The notes below the pieces were generated by a model that saw only the letters and a list, made by a program, of their open reading frames with translations, ran no database searches and was not told the origin of the DNA. The position numbers and the translations under genes are program-made. From Bin94 sp965215535 (GTDB lineage: Bacteria; Gemmatimonadota; Gemmatimonadetes; Longimicrobiales; Gaopeijiaceae): 64,000 nucleotides of DNA. Location of the stretch: positions 806,001 to 870,000 of the forward strand of contig OZ244063.1 in NCBI GenBank assembly GCA_965215535.1, given 5' to 3'. This document shows positions 34,697 to 42,436 of this stretch, in pieces (within the stretch, counting starts at the first letter, position 1; each line of letters opens with the position of its first letter).

Positions 34697-36266
34697 GTTT
34701 GTCCTCCCGGCTCTGCATAGTGAATATCTCATCCAGATCAATCACACCGGACTTCGCGAGACTTCCCCAGAATGCGCTCCGGGCCCGCGCTCGCGCCCGA
34801 TACCGCTGAATCTGTGCACAAGGAACACTCCAGGAAGCTTCCCGAAGGAGGCTTTTGGCTCGGTCAATCATCAAAGTGACAAATTTTCTCGCAGCATCCG
34901 AACGATCGGATTCAGCGGCGTTGAAGCGATCCTGAAGCGAGGCGAAGAAATGGATATCGACTGTGTGTTCGAATCGGCGCAGATACGGGTAGGCCTTTTC
35001 ACGATCAGCCTTGCTGATATCGGACGCATCCTTGCCTCCACTCGCCGCGACCGCAATTGCGAATCGCAGAGCCTTGGCCACTGCTCCCACCTCGGCGAGC
35101 TGGTCGCGAGAGAGCTGTTCAAGGTCGTCGCGCTGAGGGCCGACACCGAGCAGGGAACGCGCCATCGGGCCTCCGATGACGATATCGGATCGTTCGTGAT
35201 AGCCCTCGGTCTTGCCCTTACCTCGAACCATGCCACGCGCCACGAGCCGCCAACGCTTCCCGCTTCCGGAATCCACTCGCATGGCTGCCGGCAATCGATA
35301 ACTCTCCTCATCCAGAATCAATTGAGCCAACCGGTCGTAGCGGAAACCCGCACGCGAGAGCGTGAGCACCTTGCCCTCGGTCGATACAGGCGCCCAATGA
35401 TCGCCTACGTTCCCCTTGGCGTGCCTGGCCGCGATGCGCGCCGTATCGGAATTCGCGACCTTGCCCAGAATCCCTTCCGGGATCGCCAGAAGACGGATGC
35501 GCCGGCATATCTCAATAAAGTACGGATCCAAATGCTCAAGGCTGAGCGATGTGGTGCCATCCCACGGCTCTGTCCAAAGGAGAGCAATGCCCGCATCGGC
35601 GGAAAAATAGTCGGAATACAAATCCAGCAAATGATTTCGGTTCGCCACCATGGTACGAATATCGTGCGCAAGATACGCACCCATGCCTCCCGCCGCCGGG
35701 GCAAGTCCGATGCAGGGCCGCGAACCGAATCCGCCACTCATGCGAGCAATGCCATGGTTGCCTAGACCGGAGTAACCGTTCATGGTTTGACAGTTGATCA
35801 ACGCAAAGATCCAATCGTCAATCCCGCTCGCGATGCCGATGGACGACTTCATATCGTGGTTCTTGGAGGTCACCAGCAGATCCAGGTCGTCGGGCGCGCG
35901 CACCTCCCTTTTGTATTTCACCAGGCCGTTCGGCGCCGGGCATTGCATGAAAGCCGGCTTCGATGAATCCTCCACAACGAGACGCCATGGTTCATCGTTG
36001 CGAAATTCCGGTGTCAGAGCCCGGATCAGATTCTGCCATTCGGCGGCCCGGGCAGGCGGCTTATCGCGCCCGGAGCGCACCAGCGCAATCACTGCAAGCT
36101 GCGCCAGAAAGGCGTGCCAGGCGTGCCGTTGATGGGAACGCAGAGCCGGAAAACCGATGATCCGGTCCGCCAGCATGGCCTCGTAGACTTCCGGAAGAGA
36201 GAGCCAGCGCCGGGAATTGTCGGTATAGTCGGCGCGGATGACAGAATCGGATAACAAATTTTTCAT
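34686..36266 (-). CDS. cas8e: Cascade large subunit Cas8e (Cse1)
   Basis: About 526 residues from ATG 36266 (KNLLSDSVIRADYTDNSRRW). Cas8e recognises the PAM and recruits Cas3. Recognisable Cse1 segments are WLSLPEVYEAMLADRIIGFPALRSHQ (two adjoining parts), the loop MNGYSGLGNHGIARM, and SLSLEHLDPYFIEICRRIRL. The C-terminal four-helix bundle starts near residue 390. The frame is open to 36425, but that part overlaps cas3 and lacks family sequence. No strong Shine-Dalgarno is visible. Confidence 0.94.
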   Translation of the reverse strand: MKNLLSDSVIRADYTDNSRRWLSLPEVYEAMLADRIIGFPALRSHQRHAWHAFLAQLAVIALVRSGRDKPPARAAEWQNLIRALTPEFRNDEPWRLVVEDSSKPAFMQCPAPNGLVKYKREVRAPDDLDLLVTSKNHDMKSSIGIASGIDDWIFALINCQTMNGYSGLGNHGIARMSGGFGSRPCIGLAPAAGGMGAYLAHDIRTMVANRNHLLDLYSDYFSADAGIALLWTEPWDGTTSLSLEHLDPYFIEICRRIRLLAIPEGILGKVANSDTARIAARHAKGNVGDHWAPVSTEGKVLTLSRAGFRYDRLAQLILDEESYRLPAAMRVDSGSGKRWRLVARGMVRGKGKTEGYHERSDIVIGGPMARSLLGVGPQRDDLEQLSRDQLAEVGAVAKALRFAIAVAASGGKDASDISKADREKAYPYLRRFEHTVDIHFFASLQDRFNAAESDRSDAARKFVTLMIDRAKSLLREASWSVPCAQIQRYRARARARSAFWGSLAKSGVIDLDEIFTMQSREDKHDD

Positions 36267-36375
36267 CGAAACGCGGGGATTGAGCTGATGGCATCGCAAG
36301 TGCCACGGTCGTGCTATCGGGAATATGACCCATCTGCTCTCCCGATGCAAATTCGGGGAGCCTGAGAGAGCCGTA

Positions 36376-38961
36376 TCAGCTCCATGTCGAAATTCCTTCC
36401 CGGTCATACCGGAACCGATAGCCACCGACTTTCAGAACCAGGCCCCCTTCGATGGTTTCGGCCCGCGCACCTTCGATCTCCTCACGCGACGGAAGTCCAT
36501 CCCGACCACGGAAGAGATGGGCAGGCAGGCTAAAGGTTGTGACCGGATTGCCGAATGGCCCCATGATCTGCTTCTTCAGCACGATGCGCGGGCCATCATC
36601 GCCGAGACGCGTGCGAACACTCTCCTCTGCCGCCGGAAAGCTGATCTCTGCGAAATCCTTCGCTCGATCCAGAATATGTCCCCGAGCGATCTGCCGCTCC
36701 GCCGCGATTGTACCGTTGACATCATGCGCACGATCCTGCCAGGCGCCTTCTTCCGCATTGAGCGCATCCAGCCTCTCCCGATGCGTCCCTTCCTCGACCA
36801 GCATTCGGTTCATTTTGGGAATTTCCCACTCTGGTTTCTCCTCAATCAGCCGTCTCGTCAGCTCAAGCACTCGCAGATCCCGGTAAATTCCTCCGCTCCT
36901 GGACATTCCCAGTCCATATTGCAACAATCCGCCCCCCGCCAGGGATCCATCGGGAACCAGCACATGACAGCGCGTCTGCTCGAACCCGGCAGGTCGGTCG
37001 GCGGGCCCCCTGTGGCGGTGTATACGCCCGATCCGTTGCAGGAGAACATCGACCGGACATAGATCGGTGATGAGAAGATCCGCATCAATGTCCAGCGACT
37101 GTTCGAGCGTCTGGGTGCCGATCACGATCGTGCCGGCGGTCTTGCTTCCCTTCCCCAAGGCGTTTGTCACGGCCTCATCCAGAAGTTTGCGGTCCTCGGC
37201 TGCAAAACGGCTGTGATGAAGAGCGGGGCCATCGGCGAGCGATAGAAGCAGACCCGACCTGTTCAGGTTGCACACTTCACGATACACCGCCTGGGCCTGT
37301 TTGACGGTGTTGCGGATCACGAGGATCCTCCCGCCCCGCTCCGCTTCGCGGATTGCCATCCCGGCGATTCGAGACGGATCCCTGAGGATTGGTTCGGCGG
37401 TCATGACAACGTTGCGCGAGTATTCGCCTTTCCCGATTGTGATTTCGTCCTTTTGACCACCCGGGCTGGCGACAGTCAGAACCGGATATGGAAGGCACCT
37501 GGCTTCGGAAAGACTGGTCCTTCTCCTTCGGCGGGGATTGAGCCAGGGAGCAATCAATCCGTCTCGCGCTTCCGAACCCAGCGTGGCCGACATCAGAAGC
37601 GCGTGTCCCCCGACCGCCAGGTGTCCCCGGAGAACGGCTTCCAGCACCTCGGTCATGTACGCGTCGCTGGCATGCACTTCGTCAACTACGAGAAGGCTGC
37701 GGGATAGCGCCGACCCGCGAAAGTGCGCCCACTTCACCTGAAGTGCGGACAGGAGCGCCTGATCGACCGTGCCCACCGCCGCGAAAGCGCTGAGGAACTT
37801 CCGCGGACTCTCGGCCGACCACCGGGCCAACCGCGCCGCATCCTCCGGGTGATCCGCCCAATCCACCTTCCAGCCGGCGGCCTGTTTTCCCTCCTCTTTG
37901 CCGAAGCGAAGATAACCGGGAACGGCAAGCACGGTTCCCGGTTGCGCATCTGCGGGGAATATGCAAGCGAGCGCCTTATCGACGCGCTCGTGCAGTTGAT
38001 CTGCCGCCGCTCTTGTAGGAAGAGCAAAATACAGGCCATCGACACGCCCGGCCTTCCAGAGCTTCGCGAAGCGCCAGATTGCAGCTTCGGTTTTGCCCGA
38101 ACCGGTCTCGCTCTCCAGAACCAGAAGCCGACCATCCAGCGGCGCTTCGGCCACAGTGGTCTGCAATGGACGCGGCGTCCATGACCTGTCGAAGAGGTCA
38201 TCGAATTCGACCGATCCCGATTGGGCGTTCCAGCCGGCACGGGACAGCAGGAGTTTGCGCACTGCCACAGTAGCTCGCGCCCTGGCTTTCGTGATATAGT
38301 CTGGATCCATTTCGGAAACCCTGTGGAACAATTCCTCGTTGGATCCGATCTGGTCAGCGATCGCCAGCATTCCGGCAAACAGGTGCGCAAGAGCAGGATC
38401 TTCCGGCAGTGGCGGACCCTGCTCAAACGCCTGAGGGAACCACATCCGAGCCTGCCTCAGCAGGTCGCGGCCCGCCGCAATTGGATCATACCCGTCAAAT
38501 GACTTCCAGATTGCATTGGGCCCTTTGCCTGCCAACTCCGGACCCGTCATGGGACGACCATGATGAGCCAGCGCAGCTCGCAAAAGCTGATCCACCCCAA
38601 TCCCCCAATCGCCCAGACTCTCCAGATCGATTCCCCGCCGGACTTCGGGGCGGTTGCAGGCCCAGAACGCCGCGTTGAGATGGTTGGCGGCTGGGGGGCT
38701 GTTCCCTGTGCGAGAGCCAACCTTGAACTGGAATCCGGAACAGATCTTGCCGAAATCGTGAAGAAATGCGAGGACTGTGAGTCTGGCAAGCGTAGCTTCG
38801 CCAAGATGGCCACTCTCCACGGAGCGGTCCAATCGCTCCCGAACGATCGGCTCCGAAACGAGTGTTTCGAAGCACGCCGCCACATCCGCACAGTGATGCG
38901 CGAGGTGATGGGTTTTTCCGTCGAAATCATGCTTTCCCCAGGGGAGATGCTGCGGGTTCAT
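36376..38961 (-). CDS. cas3: CRISPR-associated helicase-nuclease Cas3
   Basis: About 861 residues from ATG 38961. The HD nuclease domain comes first, with histidines at about 18-23 and the HD pair at residues 68-69 (FLHDFGKI), then AHHGRP. The SF2 helicase follows: Walker A ETGSGKTEAAIW, motif II VVDEVHASD, motif III MSATLGS, and motif VI QRIGRIHRHR. It is recruited by Cascade and degrades the displaced strand. First gene of the cas operon; the promoter should lie in the 108 bases before 39070. An open frame continuing to 40680 is antisense to the decarboxylase and is not coding. Confidence 0.97.
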   Translation of the reverse strand: MNPQHLPWGKHDFDGKTHHLAHHCADVAACFETLVSEPIVRERLDRSVESGHLGEATLARLTVLAFLHDFGKICSGFQFKVGSRTGNSPPAANHLNAAFWACNRPEVRRGIDLESLGDWGIGVDQLLRAALAHHGRPMTGPELAGKGPNAIWKSFDGYDPIAAGRDLLRQARMWFPQAFEQGPPLPEDPALAHLFAGMLAIADQIGSNEELFHRVSEMDPDYITKARARATVAVRKLLLSRAGWNAQSGSVEFDDLFDRSWTPRPLQTTVAEAPLDGRLLVLESETGSGKTEAAIWRFAKLWKAGRVDGLYFALPTRAAADQLHERVDKALACIFPADAQPGTVLAVPGYLRFGKEEGKQAAGWKVDWADHPEDAARLARWSAESPRKFLSAFAAVGTVDQALLSALQVKWAHFRGSALSRSLLVVDEVHASDAYMTEVLEAVLRGHLAVGGHALLMSATLGSEARDGLIAPWLNPRRRRRTSLSEARCLPYPVLTVASPGGQKDEITIGKGEYSRNVVMTAEPILRDPSRIAGMAIREAERGGRILVIRNTVKQAQAVYREVCNLNRSGLLLSLADGPALHHSRFAAEDRKLLDEAVTNALGKGSKTAGTIVIGTQTLEQSLDIDADLLITDLCPVDVLLQRIGRIHRHRGPADRPAGFEQTRCHVLVPDGSLAGGGLLQYGLGMSRSGGIYRDLRVLELTRRLIEEKPEWEIPKMNRMLVEEGTHRERLDALNAEEGAWQDRAHDVNGTIAAERQIARGHILDRAKDFAEISFPAAEESVRTRLGDDGPRIVLKKQIMGPFGNPVTTFSLPAHLFRGRDGLPSREEIEGARAETIEGGLVLKVGGYRFRYDREGISTWS

Positions 38962-39069
38962 CGCCTGGCTCCTTGTGCAAGGTGTTGTCGTTGGATCCCC
39001 CCCTCTTGGAAAAGCCGCCACCCCATGCGAAGATAGACCGCCACCCCCCATCCCACACCCCACCCCCTC
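38962..39069. promoter_or_regulatory. Divergent intergenic region, cas3 and decarboxylase
   Basis: This 108-base gap is the only place for the cas-operon promoter and for the promoter of the divergent decarboxylase gene. It is C-rich on the plus strand near 39040-39065. No clear -35/-10 pair or operator was identified on either strand. Confidence 0.4.
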
Positions 39070-40599
39070 ATGCCCACCATCGCCCAACTCGAACGCATCG
39101 CCCGCACCCTGGACCCCGGTCCCGCCGAGCGCGACCGCCTCATGGCGCTGACCCACGCCTATGCGCGGCAGCTCCTTGACGATCTGGCCCCCACGCCGAT
39201 CCCCGCATCGCCCCCCGCCCCCACCGCGCCGGATTCCCCGCGCCCGGCGGCCTCCCTGCGCCCCCCTGCCCGGCCGGCCTTCAACCCCGACATCTCGGCC
39301 GCGCCGCTGCTGCGCACCCTGACGCCCGGCGACGCTCCCCACCCCTTCCCCGCCCTCATCGAGCGCTTCGACGCCTCGGTTGTGCAGCCCGGGCTGCTGC
39401 CTTCGCATCCGGGACATCTGGGCTACATCCCCGGCGGTGGTCTCTTTGCCTCGGCGCTGGCCGACTATCTGGCCGCGATCACGAACGAGTATGCGGGCAT
39501 CCGCTTTGTGGGACCGGGCGCGGTCATCATGGAAGACCTGGTGCTCGAATGGATGGCCCGGGCGACGGGCTACCCCGAGAGCGCCGACGGGACGCTGACC
39601 TCGGGGGGATCGGTGGCGAGTCTGGTGGCGGTTGTCACGGCGCGGGATGCGTCCGGCTTGCGGGCGCGCGACTACGAACGGGCCGTGGTCTATGCAACGC
39701 GGCACATGCATCACTGCGTGAACAAGGCGATCAGGGTGGCGGGAATGGGCGAGGCCGTGCAGCGCGAGATCGGGGTGGACGAGCGGCTGCGGATGCGTCC
39801 CGGGGCGCTGGCCAGGCAGATTGCAGCGGATCGCGCCGAGGGATTGCGGCCCTGGCTGGTGGTGGGCTCGGCGGGAACGGCGGACACCGGAGCGATCGAT
39901 CCCCTCGACGAAATTGCCCGGGTCGCCGCCCGCGAGGATCTCTGGTTCCACGTCGATGGAGCCTACGGAGGATTCTTTGCCATGCTGGACGAGATTCGGC
40001 CGGCGCTGGCCGGAATGGAGAGGGCCGATTCGCTGGTTCTCGACCCGCACAAGGGGATGTTTCTGCCCTATGGAACAGGGACGGTGCTGGTGCGCGACGC
40101 CGGCGCGCTGCAACGGGCCCACGCCGGCGATGGAGCCTACCTGCAGGATGGCGCCCGGGCCGAGGCCGAGGGACGGTCCCCTGCCGCAGTTTCGCCCGAG
40201 CTGACCCGCCACTTCCGCGCGCTTCGCCTCTGGCTGCCCCTGATGCTGCACGGCGAGGACGCCTTCCGGGCCGCCCTGCGCGAAAAGCTGGCGCTGGCCC
40301 GCCACTTCCACCGCCGGGTCGGAGCGCTCGGCTTCGAGGTCGGTCCCCCGCCGCAGCTCACCGTGGTTCCCTTTCGCCGGATTCCGGCCCGCGGCGACGC
40401 CAACGCCTTCAACCGCGCGATCATCGAGGAGGTCCAGCGCGACGGGCGCGTCTTCATCTCCTCGACAACGATCGACGGACGCTTCGTTCTGCGCATGGTG
40501 GCGCTCGCCTTCCGCACGCATCTCGACACGATCGAGCTGGCGCTGGAGGTCCTCGCCGAGGCTGTGCAGAGGGTCGAGAGCCGCAGCGCGTTCCGATGA
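39070..40599 (+). CDS. PLP-dependent decarboxylase, group II (aromatic amino acid decarboxylase-like)
   Basis: A 509-residue fold-type-I PLP enzyme. The cofactor lysine lies in LDPHKGMFLPYGTG, the phosphate-binding region is LTSGGSVASLVAVV, and the ring-stacking and Asp residues are in WFHVDGAYGGFF. Decarboxylases of this group act on Trp, Tyr, DOPA, Glu or Asp. The substrate cannot be told by eye. A Pro/Ala-rich stretch of about 40 residues follows the N-terminal helix. It is divergent from cas3 and marks the right boundary of the CRISPR-Cas locus. The next gene, a dipeptidase, is on the same strand 110 bases downstream. Confidence 0.9.
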   Translation: MPTIAQLERIARTLDPGPAERDRLMALTHAYARQLLDDLAPTPIPASPPAPTAPDSPRPAASLRPPARPAFNPDISAAPLLRTLTPGDAPHPFPALIERFDASVVQPGLLPSHPGHLGYIPGGGLFASALADYLAAITNEYAGIRFVGPGAVIMEDLVLEWMARATGYPESADGTLTSGGSVASLVAVVTARDASGLRARDYERAVVYATRHMHHCVNKAIRVAGMGEAVQREIGVDERLRMRPGALARQIAADRAEGLRPWLVVGSAGTADTGAIDPLDEIARVAAREDLWFHVDGAYGGFFAMLDEIRPALAGMERADSLVLDPHKGMFLPYGTGTVLVRDAGALQRAHAGDGAYLQDGARAEAEGRSPAAVSPELTRHFRALRLWLPLMLHGEDAFRAALREKLALARHFHRRVGALGFEVGPPPQLTVVPFRRIPARGDANAFNRAIIEEVQRDGRVFISSTTIDGRFVLRMVALAFRTHLDTIELALEVLAEAVQRVESRSAFR

Positions 40600-40709
40600 G
40601 GGGTCGCGCAGATCGCCGGATGGTTCGAAATTGCAGGGATCCCGTCCGGCCCCCACTCCCCCCTCCAACGCATTCCGCATTCATTTCACCTCCGGAGCCC
40701 CGCCCCTCC

Positions 40710-42053
40710 ATGACCCTCTCCCGTCCCCGCACCCTCCCCGCGCTCCTTCCGCTCTGGCTCTCTCTCCTTGTCCCGGCCTGCGCACCCGCCGGCAACGGAA
40801 TGTCCTCGTCCCCGGCCGAATCCGAGGACGAACTTGTGGCGCGCGCCCGCGAAATCCACGACCGCGTCCTCACCCTGGACACGCACATCGACATCAACAC
40901 GGCCAACTTTACCGACGAGCGCAACTACACAGGCGACCTTCCCACCCAGGTCACGCTGCCCAAGATGGAGGCGGGCCAGCTCGATGCGGGCTGGTTTATT
41001 GTGTATACGGCGCAGGGCCTGCTCAATGAAGAGGGATTTGCCGACGCCTATGCGAATGCAGTGGACAAGTTCGACGCAATCCACCGCATGGTGAATGAAT
41101 ACGCCCCCGACCGAATCGAGCTTGCGCTGAACACGGACGATGTGCGGCGCATTGCGGCCACTGGCAAGAGGGTCGCCCTGATCGGAGTCGAAAATGCCTA
41201 TCCGGTCGGCGAGGACATTGCCCGCATCGAGGAGTTCTACAACCGGGGAGCCCGCTATATCTCGCTGGCCCACACCGGGCCCAGCCAATTCTCCGATGCG
41301 CATTCGGGCGAAAACGATGGCGACTACCTGCACGACGGACTGAGCGAACTGGGCCGGCAGGCGGTGGCCGAGATGAATCGCCTGGGAATCATGATCGACA
41401 TCTCGCACCCCTCCAAGGCCTCAATTCTGCAGATGATCGAGCTGACCCGGGCGCCGGTGATCGCATCGCACTCGGCGGCCCGCGCACTGAGCGACGTCAG
41501 CCGCAACCTGGACGACGAGGCGTTGCGGGCGGTGGCAGCCAATGGCGGCGTTGTGCAAACGGTGGCGCTGCGCAGCTTCGTTCACGCAATCAAGAGCCGG
41601 GCGCACAGCGAGGCTATCGACGCACTGCGGAGCGAGATGGCGGCCGAGAGGGGGTTCGAACTGATCGCGCGCAATGGCCTGTACATGCTCTCGGACGAGG
41701 AGCGGGAGCGCTACATGGCCGAGCTGCAGGACCTCAACGACGCCGTCGCGGAGCGCGCATCCCGGGCGGACCTTCCCCCCGATGTGAGCGTGGCCGATTT
41801 CGTGGACCACATCGATTACATGGTCAACCTGATCGGCCTGGAGCATGTCGGCATCAGCTCCGACTTCGACGGCGGGGGCGGCGTTGCCGGATGGGACGAC
41901 GCCTCCGAAACCTTCAATGTCACCCTTGAACTTGTGCGCCGCGGCTACTCCGAAGAGGAAATCGCCATGATCTGGGGCGGCAACCTGCTGCGGGTATTCG
42001 ACGAAGTGCAGGCGGTCGCTGCACAAATCCAGGCCGAAGGCCGGGCGTCATAA
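40710..42053 (+). CDS. Membrane dipeptidase (family M19), probable lipoprotein
   Basis: About 447 residues. Start ATG 40710 gives a signal peptide ending at VPAC, which could be a lipobox. The TIM-barrel dinuclear zinc site is seen as LDTHIDIN near the N-terminus, IGVENAYP (bridging Glu), ISLAHTGPSQFSD, SHSAARALSD, and the late Asp in GISSDFDGGGG. Family members hydrolyse dipeptides, including D-amino-acid types, at the cell surface. A much longer open frame from 39549 is an artefact of reading out of frame through the decarboxylase. Confidence 0.92.
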   Translation: MTLSRPRTLPALLPLWLSLLVPACAPAGNGMSSSPAESEDELVARAREIHDRVLTLDTHIDINTANFTDERNYTGDLPTQVTLPKMEAGQLDAGWFIVYTAQGLLNEEGFADAYANAVDKFDAIHRMVNEYAPDRIELALNTDDVRRIAATGKRVALIGVENAYPVGEDIARIEEFYNRGARYISLAHTGPSQFSDAHSGENDGDYLHDGLSELGRQAVAEMNRLGIMIDISHPSKASILQMIELTRAPVIASHSAARALSDVSRNLDDEALRAVAANGGVVQTVALRSFVHAIKSRAHSEAIDALRSEMAAERGFELIARNGLYMLSDEERERYMAELQDLNDAVAERASRADLPPDVSVADFVDHIDYMVNLIGLEHVGISSDFDGGGGVAGWDDASETFNVTLELVRRGYSEEEIAMIWGGNLLRVFDEVQAVAAQIQAEGRAS

Positions 42054-42436
42054 TCGGCGCCGGACACAGATCCCCAATATTGTGATGAAAGCGTCGGCAA
42101 TGGCGCGCATCCTGCACAATGCACCTGTAAAGAAACAATATATTGTGATGAAAGGCATGCCAATGCCATCCGGCCGCCCACATCGCCCAACCCGGCCCTG
42201 CCGGTGCGGCGCCGGCCGCCGCGGGTGCGGATTCCCTCTCTCCATGGCGCGTTGACCGCCCGCCGGCGCCCAGCGAGGACGACCATTCGGGGGAAAACCG
42301 CAACCGGAATAGTCCTGGTTTCGTTGCCGAAGGCGAGGGACCGTTTACACCACGGTCAGCCGATCGACAACAAGGAGATTGCCTGTCGCCATGCAGGCCA
42401 CGGGAAGCCGACGGGCGCTCGGCGCGGCCTGCCCCC
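42054..42436. other. Convergent intergenic region with a direct repeat
   Basis: 383 bases lie between the ends of the dipeptidase and TonB-receptor genes. TATTGTGATGAAAG occurs at 42078 and 42141, 63 bases apart, and each copy is followed by a similar CGGCAATGGC / TGCCAATGCC tail. I see no ORF with coding character and no strong terminator hairpin. The remainder, 42170-42436, shows nothing recognisable. Confidence 0.5.

Noticed and set aside
36376..40680. A 1434-residue minus-strand frame
   Set aside because: Only the part from 38961 downward is Cas3. The rest is antisense to the decarboxylase and reads as low-complexity sequence.
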